Part shown: positions 19,865 through 27,892 of the stretch, piece by piece | Position numbering within the stretch: position 1 is the first letter of the stretch | Layout: every line of letters starts with the position of its first letter | Translations under genes and position numbers: made by a program | The notes under the pieces: model-generated | Told to the model about the DNA's origin: nothing | Seen by the model: only the letters and a program-made list of their open reading frames with translations | Database searches by the model: none | From: a virus | Length of the DNA: 28,068 bases | Strand: one strand, 5' to 3' | Virus record (IMG/VR): IMGVR_UViG_3300043431_000134 | Location: 1-28,068 of that record

Positions 19865-20805
19865 TCAAGCCCCGGCTGGAAATAGTCAGTCGTCGTTTCT
19901 GAGTTGTAGTTCTTGGCGACGGCCATAGCCTCGTCGCGAATCATCTTCATTTCCGGCGAAACAGATACCTTGTAAGGGATGGAAAGATCAATCCCAAGCT
20001 GCGAAACAAGGTAGCGATAGAAGTGCTGCGGATAATCGACGTCATCCGTCGAAGAATCCAAGTCCTCAATCGGGGCAAGGAACACGATCCGCACGACCTG
20101 CGTCGTATCGGATGGGTAGCAGTCTAGGTACAGATCGCCCGTGAATTTCTTGGGGTCGTAAAACACCCTTGACGGGGTTGATTCGTCGTATTTCTGGCCG
20201 ATTCGCTCGTATGAATAAACATCCATGAACACGAGCGGAGTGTCATTGGACGAAGTATCACGAATCGAAGCCGTCAGAATCTCCAGCGGCATGTGAATAC
20301 CGGCTGAATAGACAAAAACCACAGCGCCAGAATCTGCGGCAACGGTAGTAACCGCCGTCAGTGTTACAACATTTCCAGCAGGGGCGCCATTAACGGTCGT
20401 CCAATGCACGGAGCCGTCATTCTGGACTAGACCGATGCTGTAGCCGCTTGAAACGCCGGAAACGCTCGATAGCGTCAGCGTAGAAGCCCCAAGAGCGGCA
20501 TTAGCAGTAATGACGGTCTGGACGTAGGACGTAGCGGCTTTGTCGCCGCCATATCCAAGCGTGTATTTGCTCTGATCTTTCTGCAGGAACACATAGCCCG
20601 TTTTGCGCGACCATGTTTTGATTCCCTGTGAGAAATCTGCGTCACCTTGAATCTGCTTTACAAGGATATTCAGCTTCTTCAGGCCAAGGGCCAAGTCATC
20701 AGCGGTCAGTGTATCACCGGTCGCGAGAAGACCTAGATCCTCAAAGGCAGAATCGACGATATTTCTAGCCGTGCATGTGTAATCTACGCTGCCTGAGGTT
20801 GCCAT
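19861..20805 (-). CDS. P22 gp4-like head completion / tail accessory protein, 314 aa
   Basis: In P22, gp4 binds the portal after packaging and starts tail assembly. The N-terminal ARNIVDSAFEDLGLLATGDTLTADDLALGLKKLNILVKQ is the family signature. P22 gp4 is about 166 residues; this one is longer because of a beta-rich insertion (about 88-175, Thr/Ser/Val-rich with SSVSGVSSGYSIG and TVNGAPAGNVVTLTA) before PLEILTASIRDTSSND and the conserved DYPQHFYRYLVSQLGIDLSIPY end. ATG 20805 overlaps the methyltransferase-glycosyltransferase gene by 22 bases. Confidence 0.8.
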   Translation of the reverse strand: MATSGSVDYTCTARNIVDSAFEDLGLLATGDTLTADDLALGLKKLNILVKQIQGDADFSQGIKTWSRKTGYVFLQKDQSKYTLGYGGDKAATSYVQTVITANAALGASTLTLSSVSGVSSGYSIGLVQNDGSVHWTTVNGAPAGNVVTLTAVTTVAADSGAVVFVYSAGIHMPLEILTASIRDTSSNDTPLVFMDVYSYERIGQKYDESTPSRVFYDPKKFTGDLYLDCYPSDTTQVVRIVFLAPIEDLDSSTDDVDYPQHFYRYLVSQLGIDLSIPYKVSVSPEMKMIRDEAMAVAKNYNSETTTDYFQPGLE

Positions 20806-22319
20806 TTTGCCGGCTCCATGAATCCTTTGATTGCATCATATACGCGATCAGGGGATATATCTACTTGGCACGCTGCGCATCCAGATTCCTTATCTTCGCG
20901 GCAGAATTCCCACGAATAGTGCATTGAATGGCACGGATAACAGCTCGTGTTTTTCGGGGTGAGCGAGACGGTATTAACCCAATCCCTCGTCAGGTTTTCA
21001 ACCGACGAATGACTGAGTGTAATTACCTTCGGCACTTGCTCATGCGATACAGCATTAAGCACGCCGGTTTCAGGCCCGACGACAATATCAGCTACTTGAG
21101 CAAAAGCCAGCGATTGACGGATTGTCCATACACCAGACTTGCGAATTACTCGCGGCTCGTTTTCCCATCCTTGTTCAAGAATCTGGCACTTTGCGTCACC
21201 GACAAGAATTACCTTCATTTCCGGCATTTCGGTCATGATTGCGGCAATCACATGGTCAAGATACGGCCATGTTTTATGCACGGAAGACCCGGCGAGAGAC
21301 CACAAAACACACTTCCCGTAAGCAGCCTTTTGCTTGACCGCCCATTCCGATTCTTCTTTTGACGGATAGAACTTCGGAACGGGCTTGAATTCAACTTCCG
21401 CCAGATCGTGAGCAAATTCAACGTAATTTCGGTTCATATACTTGCGACGGACGGAAACAGGCCATGTATGCGCAGTCCGGCCTGGAATTGCAAGCCAAGT
21501 AGCTTCTACCGACTCGGATAGGTTGATTACCTTCGTGTGCTTGGTCTTCAGGTAGTCCCAGAATTCAGGCAATTGCTCATTGGGAACCTGATCCTTGCCT
21601 TGAACAACAAACTTATCGACGTGCGGATCGTGCTTCAGAATCTCGTAGCCGATATTGGTCGTGTAAAACGTGACGTAATAGCCTTGTTTCTTCAGTCCGG
21701 GAAGGACGCTTGAAGCCTGAATGGCGTCGCCAAACGCGCCGTAACGGCATACGGCTACGGTTTTCTCGGGCTTGGGGTTTTTGTGGCTGTATCGCAGCCC
21801 TTTGCCGCCGATCTTGAACACCATAAGGAAGGAATATTCGATTCCTTCGTTTCTTTGTTCGCAGCGCACCAGATCCCACGGGCCTGCGGCAATCATCCAT
21901 CGTTCAACGATTGATTCGCTCAGGTTGTGCTTGTGATCTGGATTGGCGCCGGGATCTCCTACCTTCGGGTAGAGGTCTTCATGCGGCAGATAGAGGCACA
22001 GATAGCCGCCATCCTTGATTACCCGCGTCCATTCCTTCAGGGCTTTCTTCGGGTCTTCCAAGTGCTCAAGCAAATGGCTCGAAAATACAAAGTCCATCGA
22101 CTTGTCTGCAAAGATTGAAAGGTCTTCGCAGGTAGAAACTACAACGTCTGTGCCTTGAGTACCCCACCGCTCTTTACCATTATCGACGCCGATAAAATGA
22201 GGAAAGGTCTTGAACGGGCCGCAGCCCAAATCAAGACCTCTGCCATTGGTGTATTCAACCAACTCCCATTTGACCTTCGCAGATTCGTTGCATTGGGGGC
22301 CGTCAATTCGCCAGACCAT
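20784..22319 (-). CDS. SAM methyltransferase fused to family-9 glycosyltransferase, 511 aa
   Basis: Two domains. Residues about 25-190 are a class I SAM methyltransferase: GLDLGCGPFKTFPHFIGVDN (motif I), DVVVSTCEDLSIFADKSMDFVFSSHLLEHLEDPKKAL (motifs II-IV). Residues about 195-505 are a GT9 (heptosyltransferase-like) glycosyltransferase: VAVCRYGAFGDAIQASSVLPGLKKQGYYVTFYT at its start and ADIVVGPETGVLNAVSHEQVPKVITLS in the nucleotide-sugar site. A Cys-rich tail (CYPCHSMHYSW, CREDKESGCAACQ) follows. ATG 22319 has AAAGGAGGAG. It sits in the head-tail module directly behind a terminator. It may modify a virion protein or host LPS; substrates are unknown. Confidence 0.8.
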   Translation of the reverse strand: MVWRIDGPQCNESAKVKWELVEYTNGRGLDLGCGPFKTFPHFIGVDNGKERWGTQGTDVVVSTCEDLSIFADKSMDFVFSSHLLEHLEDPKKALKEWTRVIKDGGYLCLYLPHEDLYPKVGDPGANPDHKHNLSESIVERWMIAAGPWDLVRCEQRNEGIEYSFLMVFKIGGKGLRYSHKNPKPEKTVAVCRYGAFGDAIQASSVLPGLKKQGYYVTFYTTNIGYEILKHDPHVDKFVVQGKDQVPNEQLPEFWDYLKTKHTKVINLSESVEATWLAIPGRTAHTWPVSVRRKYMNRNYVEFAHDLAEVEFKPVPKFYPSKEESEWAVKQKAAYGKCVLWSLAGSSVHKTWPYLDHVIAAIMTEMPEMKVILVGDAKCQILEQGWENEPRVIRKSGVWTIRQSLAFAQVADIVVGPETGVLNAVSHEQVPKVITLSHSSVENLTRDWVNTVSLTPKNTSCYPCHSMHYSWEFCREDKESGCAACQVDISPDRVYDAIKGFMEPAKWQPQAA

Positions 22320-22336
22320 AACTCCTCCTTTTTAAA

Positions 22337-22356
22337 AAGCCGGGTTTCCCCGGCTT
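22337..22356 (-). terminator. Factor-independent terminator after the head genes
   Basis: Minus strand: perfect stem AAGCCGGG / CCCGGCTT with a GAAA loop, followed by TTT. Lies between the decoration-like gene and the methyltransferase-glycosyltransferase gene, so it may lower tail transcript relative to head transcript. Confidence 0.8.
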
Positions 22357-22361
22357 CCTTG

Positions 22362-22751
22362 TTACACCGTCAGATTCGCGCCCGGCGTCACATAACATTC
22401 TACCGCGAAGGATTGAACGGTTGTGGCATCGGTGCCGTGAGTCAGCCAGAACTGATCGCCAGCAGCCAGAGTTACAGCCGTCGAAAGATCGTTAGTGGAA
22501 GTCGTCACAGCCGCAGAGGTCAGAGCGGTCAGAGTGGTCGTGGCCGTAGCCGTCCCAGACTTGGTATAAAGCAAAGGTTGTGATGCAGAGGTCGAGGCCA
22601 CGTTGGTAGCCATCAGCGCAGCTTTGATGGTCATTGCCGTGAATGCCGCAAACTTCTGCGACACGCCATTAGCGCCGACCGTGGTATTGCCAGCAAACAC
22701 ATACGGCGCGATATACGCGGGATGGTCATAGGCGAGGGTCTTCTTGCTCAT
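22362..22751 (-). CDS. Head decoration-like protein, 129 aa
   Basis: Ala/Thr/Ser-rich beta protein lying just after the capsid gene (interrupted by the HNH gene). Starts MSKKTLAYDHPAYIAPYVFAGN, with TTVGANGVSQKFAAFTAM, repeated Thr/Ala stretches (TATATTTLTALTSAAVTTST), and ends AVECYVTPGANLTV. Composition and position fit a capsid-stabilising or decorating protein; no specific family assigned. ATG 22751 has GGAGAAG upstream. Confidence 0.6.
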   Translation of the reverse strand: MSKKTLAYDHPAYIAPYVFAGNTTVGANGVSQKFAAFTAMTIKAALMATNVASTSASQPLLYTKSGTATATTTLTALTSAAVTTSTNDLSTAVTLAAGDQFWLTHGTDATTVQSFAVECYVTPGANLTV

Positions 22752-22823
22752 GTTACTTCTCCTTCCATATCGCCTCCCGATACAGAGTTAGTTTGCCAGC
22801 GGGGGAAGGCCCGATTAGGCGGG

Positions 22824-23423
22824 TTAAACCTGTTTCAACTTAAGACCTTTGTTCCATGGAACTCGGCCAATTTGTCTTTTGCTAATCGCGGCCCTTTGCT
22901 CTTCAGTAAGAGCATAGCTACCGTTTGCAATTCTTGTCGCCCGCACCTTTTCGGCGATCAACTTATCCTCACCCGTCAGCCTTCTTTGTTCCCAAGTTTT
23001 ACGGCGCGCTTCCGCCATATTTAGTCTTGCTTGCTCAGAAAACTTTCTAGGCGCTCTGTTTCTTCCGGCTTCGGCAATATTTTTTCGCTCTTGCTCGGAC
23101 TTGACTCTTCCTTTTTGAGCCTGCGCATAACGCTTTCTCAACCATCCAAACAGCTTGTTTTTTGATCTTCCTTTGTTTGACTGATTTTTGTTTCCTGCTG
23201 TCATGGCCTGAACTGAGTAGGCCAATCCTTTGTTTTCTGGGTAAATCTTTACTAGCAATTGGTGCGCTACAAAATGCTCTTCAGCAGTTAGCTGCACCAA
23301 GTTTTCTGCCTCATCACTACCGCCTAGGCATTTTGGGAATACGTGATGAACTTCCACATACCCGCCAAGAACGCGATTTTTTGCGCGATCAATAAGCCTA
23401 TCGTAATGTGCTTTGTAATCCAT
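22824..23423 (-). CDS. Free-standing HNH homing endonuclease with NUMOD3-type repeats, 199 aa
   Basis: The HNH nuclease domain is visible at about residues 20-55: GGYVEVHHVFPKCLGGSDEAENLVQLTAEEHFVAHQLL (the two His and the Asn). It is followed by repeated DNA-binding NUMOD3-like motifs: AQKGRVKSEQERKNIAEAGRNR, RKFSEQARLNMAEARRK and LTEEQRAAISKRQIGRVPWNKG. Such enzymes cut an allele lacking them and spread by repair. ATG 23423 is chosen for GGAGAG upstream; a GTG at 23435 is in frame. It is inserted between the capsid and decoration genes, and its base use is more AT-rich than its neighbours, consistent with recent arrival. Confidence 0.87.
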   Translation of the reverse strand: MDYKAHYDRLIDRAKNRVLGGYVEVHHVFPKCLGGSDEAENLVQLTAEEHFVAHQLLVKIYPENKGLAYSVQAMTAGNKNQSNKGRSKNKLFGWLRKRYAQAQKGRVKSEQERKNIAEAGRNRAPRKFSEQARLNMAEARRKTWEQRRLTGEDKLIAEKVRATRIANGSYALTEEQRAAISKRQIGRVPWNKGLKLKQV

Positions 23424-23431
23424 TTCACTCT

Positions 23432-23463
23432 CCACGCTATAAGGTAAATAAATTATAGCGTGG
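23432..23463 (-). promoter_or_regulatory. Perfect hairpin abutting the HNH ribosome site
   Basis: An 11-bp perfect stem (CCACGCTATAA / TTATAGCGTGG) with a 10-base loop lies between the capsid stop and the HNH start. On the minus strand the 3' arm ends at GTGG and the ribosome site GGAGAG begins within it. It may limit translation of the nuclease from the late transcript or terminate weakly; no U-run follows. Confidence 0.6.
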
Positions 23464-23482
23464 ATTGTGAAGTAAAAACGTA

Positions 23483-24490
23483 TTACACGGAACTATCCCA
23501 CTTCACAACCCGCGCGTTTGCGCTGTTTGTGGCCGTATCGAGGGTATGGACTAACCCAAAGCCGCCGAGATAATACCATGCGATACCCTTTGACCGACCG
23601 TAGTCAGTCGGGATTTTCGCCCGGACTTCTTCAGGGACAACCACACCTTCCATCACCACGTCGTCGCCGCAGAAGAAAATCCAGTCCGACTTGGCGTTGT
23701 TCCATGCGTCACCAGTGTTGGTAAATGCGTTGAACGTGGTCGAGTCGGCGGCTCCGCCTTGTGGGATGTTGGTTTGTTCGACGTAGCGGACGTTTTCGTA
23801 ACGACCAATCTCGCCATTCATGATCATGCCGAGACCGCGCTCGGTGTATTGGTGAATGGTTTCGAGGTCGTTCTTCAGCCGGCGCAGGGTCGAGGGGCGG
23901 GCCAGAGCGTAGTAGTCATCGCCGGTGTAAGCCGGGATGTTGCGCTCCTTCATGGTATCGACGATCAGCTTTGCGTGTTCCTTCTGGAATGCAATGTTGT
24001 TCGTGCCGGTACAGGTGCCGTTCGTGGTCAGCGTGATTACGTCGGTTGCCGTGCCGCTGGAGCCCGGAACGACGCGCAGCGGAGTGCGATTGAACTGGGT
24101 ATAGACCGAGGCATCAAACCACTTTGCCGCGTCGTTCTTCAGCACCTTGTTGATTACGGCCTTCACGTCATGCTGAGACAGTGCGTCGAGCTTGCCGGAA
24201 TACGGAACAGAGTTCGCGATTTCGGAAACGGTCAGCGTGCCTTGCGTGATGGTGAAGTTGGTTTCTGGAGTGGTGTTGGTTTCTACAAGGGTCGTGGTAG
24301 CGCGCACCGAAACATCCTGATAGACGTTCCAAGTGAAGCTCTCGCCCTTGCCTTTGCCGAAGGCCGAATGCACGTCAGAGAACTGACGGAACTTGGTCAT
24401 TGGCTGCACTGCGTAACGCAGCTCATTCGAGAGCTGGTTAGAGTACATATAGCCGCCAAGGCTATTTGTTGCCCAAACTTGTGATGCCAT
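23483..24490 (-). CDS. Major capsid protein (N4-gp56 / P22-coat-like), 335 aa
   Basis: Forms the icosahedral shell. It starts MASQVWATNSLGGYMYSNQLSNELRYAVQPMTKFRQF and has LVETNTTPETNFTITQGTLTVSEIANSVPYSGKLDALSQHDV, DDYYALARPSTLRRLKND, NGEIGRYENVRYVEQTNIPQG and IPTDYGRSKGIAWYYLGGFG, matching the N4-gp56-type coat proteins with the HK97-like fold. Length is normal. ATG 24490 follows GGAGAAATAATC. The scaffold gene lies 16 bases upstream in the same operon. Confidence 0.87.
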   Translation of the reverse strand: MASQVWATNSLGGYMYSNQLSNELRYAVQPMTKFRQFSDVHSAFGKGKGESFTWNVYQDVSVRATTTLVETNTTPETNFTITQGTLTVSEIANSVPYSGKLDALSQHDVKAVINKVLKNDAAKWFDASVYTQFNRTPLRVVPGSSGTATDVITLTTNGTCTGTNNIAFQKEHAKLIVDTMKERNIPAYTGDDYYALARPSTLRRLKNDLETIHQYTERGLGMIMNGEIGRYENVRYVEQTNIPQGGAADSTTFNAFTNTGDAWNNAKSDWIFFCGDDVVMEGVVVPEEVRAKIPTDYGRSKGIAWYYLGGFGLVHTLDTATNSANARVVKWDSSV

Positions 24491-24506
24491 GATTATTTCT
24501 CCTTAA

Positions 24507-25445
24507 TCAGTTTCTGCCGCGAGCTTTTCGCATTCCGGCGATGATGTCATCTACGGTTTGCTCTTTCTCTGCGGCTGGCGGGGCTTTTCGAGCCGCTGCC
24601 GAAGGGACATTGGTAATGGTTGCTTTGCGTTCCTGCTTTTGCTGCTGCGTTGCGACTACATTACTTTGCCCGCCGCGCCATTTCCGAAGATCATTGCCGA
24701 TGTCTGAAAACAGTTCGCGATGTGGCCGGTTGTCACCTTCGGCGCGTCGCCTGTCTTCCTCAACCGTCAGCAATCTGACTAGGTAGGGGTCACTCATTAC
24801 GTCGCTGTACTCTCGCTTAAACCACTCGGCATCACCTTCAAGGCGCATTTGCTGAATAGCCATCTGCGAGGCGGCATGAATAATCTCTTCAGGGGTAGCC
24901 TGCTGGCGCCCCGCAAGATGATTCATAACCTGCGCTGCCTCTTCATCACTTCCGTGACGGACAAGCCGCGCCAAATCTTCACCCGATACTTGCGGCCCTT
25001 GCACCTTCGCCTGGGCATCTCGAAGAATCCGGGTGGCTTCTTCAAGTCGTTTATCTGCCGAAACTTCCTTCTGGAGCGTTCGCACGCCCATTTCAAGAAC
25101 ACGATCACGCGGAACCTGCATCGGCACACCATCAACACGGATGGTCACCAGTTCCACTTCGGGCTCTTTCTTCGGCGCAGTCTTGACTTCTTCAGCCTTT
25201 TCTGCCTCAGTCCCATTATTTGACTCTGACCCTACTTTGTCAAGTGCTTCATTCTCTTCAGATTCTTCCTGCTTCTCTTCTGGCTCAGGCTTTACGCCAG
25301 CCTCTTCATCCAGCACTTTTTGATGCTGTGCGGCAAGTTGAGCGAGAACTTCGTCTCGCGGGTTAGGAGGTCGCTGGACGGTATCTTCAGAACCATCATC
25401 AGCAACGCCTGTTTCGGTGGCTGCATCGTTGTACTCCAGCGGCAT
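24507..25445 (-). CDS. Capsid scaffolding protein, 312 aa
   Basis: Position directly before the capsid gene and composition fit an assembly scaffold. An acidic disordered N-terminal half is Glu/Lys/Pro-rich (EEKQEESEENEALDKVG). Then come TIRVDGVPMQVPRDRVLEMGVRTLQKEVSADKRLEEATRILRDAQ (coiled coil, about 98-145) and RLLTVEEDRRRAEGDNRPHRELF. A basic C-terminal end DDIIAGMRKARGRN could bind the coat protein, as in P22 scaffold. ATG 25445. Confidence 0.78.
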   Translation of the reverse strand: MPLEYNDAATETGVADDGSEDTVQRPPNPRDEVLAQLAAQHQKVLDEEAGVKPEPEEKQEESEENEALDKVGSESNNGTEAEKAEEVKTAPKKEPEVELVTIRVDGVPMQVPRDRVLEMGVRTLQKEVSADKRLEEATRILRDAQAKVQGPQVSGEDLARLVRHGSDEEAAQVMNHLAGRQQATPEEIIHAASQMAIQQMRLEGDAEWFKREYSDVMSDPYLVRLLTVEEDRRRAEGDNRPHRELFSDIGNDLRKWRGGQSNVVATQQQKQERKATITNVPSAAARKAPPAAEKEQTVDDIIAGMRKARGRN

Positions 25446-25447
25446 GT

Positions 25448-25708
25448 TTATTCCTCCAGTGCTTGTTTGGCTTGATTACCTCGGATAATCAATTCAGCAA
25501 GCCAAGACTGAATCGACTGTGCGCGCCAGATTTGATTCTGGAGCGTTTGGATACGTTTTCTGCGCCACGGATAGACTCGGGCCAACTCGTTCATGGCGTC
25601 CTGCGCTTCCTGTTCTGCACATCCGATCAGATATTTGCCAAGATCGCTATGCAGGAATTCTTCCGCGTCCTTGCCCATGATTGCTTCGGCGATAAGCTGT
25701 CTGTCCAT
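25448..25708 (-). CDS. Small phage head-region protein, 86 aa
   Basis: ATG 25708 with GCGAGGATTGC upstream. All-helical: MDRQLIAEAIMGKDAEEFLHSDLGKYLIGCAEQEAQDAMNEL, then ARVYPWRRKRIQTLQNQIWRAQSIQSWLAELIIRGNQA. Similar small proteins (EAQDAxxxLxxVxPxxxxxIxxLQxxIxRxxxxxxWL) lie next to portal/scaffold genes in several podoviruses; role unknown. Confidence 0.7.
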   Translation of the reverse strand: MDRQLIAEAIMGKDAEEFLHSDLGKYLIGCAEQEAQDAMNELARVYPWRRKRIQTLQNQIWRAQSIQSWLAELIIRGNQAKQALEE

Positions 25709-25731
25709 GCAATCCTCGCAATATTAAACTT

Positions 25732-27042
25732 TTATACAACCTGCTCATGCCAGTTAATAATAGCAGTTGTAGTAGCTGTACCTGAAAAAGAGGTCGCGCA
25801 TATCGTTAAGTTGATCTGGTTTGCAGTTAGCGCGTCAATCTGTGAAAGCGTGAGGGGCGATCTAATATCCGCACCTCCAGCAAGCTGATTTGCGGTTGTG
25901 CCACTACCAGAAATAGAGAACTGCGCTTGTATAGTAACTCCACCTGTGATGGCCGTAGCAGTTGTGTCGTATTCAGCAACTGAGTTAGCGCCAGCGCTTG
26001 TCCATGCGGCGCCAGTGAGCACGCCACCCATGACAATCTCGATGAAACTATCCCCGCTCGTATTGCGGGTCAGGAAGTCGATGTCGTCGATATGCGCCCT
26101 GTTTGTCACCCCGTTATACGTTGTCTTTGGCCTGATAGACATGATTGGGATTCGGGTTGTAACTGACTTTGTGACGATGCCTGACGGCGCTGAATTCGGA
26201 TAACCACGGGGCTTCTCGCCACCTTCCGACTGCACAGAACAGCAGACAAAGTACATCGTCCCACCCGCAGCGCAGACGTTCTTCAGCAGAATCCCGTTAT
26301 TGGCATCAAAGTACCCGACTGCGTATGTAGTAGCTCCACTAGCTGTTCTAGCTTCAAGCCGCACCGGAAGGTTAAATGACTGCGTGTAGGGAACTGACAG
26401 TGCATTGGCATTTAGAAACTCATGTGCGGGCCATAGAATACCATTCACATCGAACCCGACCACTACACGCCCAACTCCGAGCCATTGCGCAGTCATGAAC
26501 ATAATCTGCGTCTTTGTAAAATCAATGATTATTCTGCTTGGGCCAGTGCCGTCAAAATTGTCGATATTCCAGTCTGCTTGCGCAACATCCGTATCAACTA
26601 CCGCCCCAGATGTTGATGTTCTACGCGTGATATATGCTGCGCCATCCGACTCAGTGGAGAAAACTCCTGTAATGAATACGAGGTGTGATTTGCCCGGAAT
26701 GTAGCGCGTGTATTGCCGAGACTGGAGCACTGAGTAATGCCCGTCAGTGCCTGACACGGTAATCGGAACCATGCGAGTATCCACATTACGCGGGCCTACT
26801 GAATTACCACCACTTACCGCACTGCCATTGCTGGAAGCCGTGTGAGCTGTTCCGTTTGCAATAGCGTCCCACAATCGGAGAGTGTCTAGCCCGTATTCCT
26901 GCTGAGAGTCAAACAACGTAGTGGAAGTGCTTACGCGAAGGCGACCGAATGAATCGACTGCGGGCGAATCGTCAAACAATATCGGCACGGCACTGACAAA
27001 CCTGACCGGTAGTGGCGTAGGCGAATAATCTTCTGCGCTCAC
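25732..27042 (-). CDS. Putative structural/adhesin-like virion protein, 436 aa
   Basis: The start is GTG 27042, with AAGGGTAAGG upstream in the preceding gene. Contains DSFGRLRVSTSTTLFDSQQEYG (about 30-51), a motif seen in large structural proteins of environmental phages and algal viruses. A beta-rich body follows with QSRQYTRYIPGKSHLVFITG, DWNIDNFDGTGPSRIIIDFTKTQIMF and SIRPKTTYNGVTNRAHI, then a Thr/Ser-rich end (SGSGTTANQLAGGADI). Probably a head fibre or adhesin-type virion protein; the function is inferred. It lies between holin and the small head protein. Confidence 0.6.
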   Translation of the reverse strand: MSAEDYSPTPLPVRFVSAVPILFDDSPAVDSFGRLRVSTSTTLFDSQQEYGLDTLRLWDAIANGTAHTASSNGSAVSGGNSVGPRNVDTRMVPITVSGTDGHYSVLQSRQYTRYIPGKSHLVFITGVFSTESDGAAYITRRTSTSGAVVDTDVAQADWNIDNFDGTGPSRIIIDFTKTQIMFMTAQWLGVGRVVVGFDVNGILWPAHEFLNANALSVPYTQSFNLPVRLEARTASGATTYAVGYFDANNGILLKNVCAAGGTMYFVCCSVQSEGGEKPRGYPNSAPSGIVTKSVTTRIPIMSIRPKTTYNGVTNRAHIDDIDFLTRNTSGDSFIEIVMGGVLTGAAWTSAGANSVAEYDTTATAITGGVTIQAQFSISGSGTTANQLAGGADIRSPLTLSQIDALTANQINLTICATSFSGTATTTAIINWHEQVV

Positions 27043-27044
27043 AA

Positions 27045-27467
27045 TTAAGCCTTACCCTTTATCCGCTCAAGCGTTCGAAGGCCGCCAAGTCCGAGCATGC
27101 CCATCAGGATTGGCAACATCTCTGACAGGTCTGCCGGGGACAGCATCAGCGGGTGTCCGTTCATGTCGGCCACCAAGCGCACGACAGGCAAGCCAACCCA
27201 GTTCCAAGCGCACCCAGCCACGCAAACCCAACCTACTGCCGGTCGCCATCCACCACGGAAAAAATCCGGCGACTTAGCCTCTTCGGCATTGATCGCCATC
27301 TGGCCCTTCGCAATCTCGATTGACGCTTCCAGCTCGCGGAATTCCCCGGCCTGCTGAAGCTCCATCATCTTGAGCTTGGCTGCGTTTGCCGCGTCCTTGT
27401 CGGGGAAAATCTTGTCTATGACCTTGCTTCCAAAATCGAAGATACTGCCGATTCCGATTGCGTCCAT
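27045..27467 (-). CDS. Three-helix holin (GTA_holin_3TM-like), 140 aa
   Basis: ATG 27467 overlaps the lysin stop (TGATG). An N-terminal amphipathic and charged coil (KIFPDKDAANAAKLKMMELQQAGEF) is followed by the recognisable DFFRGGWRPAVGWVCVAGCAWNWVGLPVVRLV and LSEMLPILMGMLGLGGLRTLERIKGKA. Family members lodge in the inner membrane and let the lysin out. 140 residues is normal. A GTG one codon earlier is also in frame. Confidence 0.85.
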   Translation of the reverse strand: MDAIGIGSIFDFGSKVIDKIFPDKDAANAAKLKMMELQQAGEFRELEASIEIAKGQMAINAEEAKSPDFFRGGWRPAVGWVCVAGCAWNWVGLPVVRLVADMNGHPLMLSPADLSEMLPILMGMLGLGGLRTLERIKGKA

Positions 27468-27892
27468 CACTCAAGTCTCCCATTAGCAATTGAATTAGTC
27501 CCTGACCACTGACAGTGGCAACGCTCCCTGAGCTTACCTGCCCAACGGCCCGCCCACTCCAGCCCAACGCTTTCCGCAATCTCACCGCATCTTGTGTATA
27601 GGGCCACATCGTTCCACTGAGGTTTTCCACCCAGCATAGGCACGAAGTCAAATGCCCTGCCGTAGTTATGCCAGCTATAGCCACCGCGTGCCATAGTAAC
27701 AATAGCGCCTTTGGCTGTGCGCCCGCTGGCATACAGAACATCCTGTTCCAGCTTACTGCGCAATGTGCAGTAAATCAGAACATCTATGCCAGCTTTGCTG
27801 CAGGACGCAATGAAAGCTTCTGCCCTGCGTTTGGTTTCTGGGTCAAGATCGTTGAGGGATTTACTGGCCACGCTGCCAACTCCTAATTGCAT
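27467..27892 (-). CDS. M15-type peptidoglycan peptidase (endolysin), 141 aa
   Basis: A zinc peptidase that cuts the peptide links of the cell wall (L-alanyl-D-glutamate or D,D-peptidase group). Visible are DLDPETKRRAEAFIASCSKAGIDVLIYCTLRS, the zinc motif SWHNYGRAFDF (His and Asp) and CHCQ, equivalent to the usual H-F/C-Q site with the third ligand. 141 residues is typical. ATG 27892 is preferred over an in-frame TTG at 27931 as family members begin near the SLNDLDP segment; it overlaps the upstream gene by 32 bases. No signal peptide, so export depends on the adjacent holin. Confidence 0.85.
   Translation of the reverse strand: MQLGVGSVASKSLNDLDPETKRRAEAFIASCSKAGIDVLIYCTLRSKLEQDVLYASGRTAKGAIVTMARGGYSWHNYGRAFDFVPMLGGKPQWNDVALYTRCGEIAESVGLEWAGRWAGKLRERCHCQWSGTNSIANGRLE

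Noticed and set aside
23759-24484. 241-codon plus-strand open frame opposite the capsid gene
   Set aside because: Shadow of the capsid gene's codon bias; no recognisable motif and opposite to the late operon.
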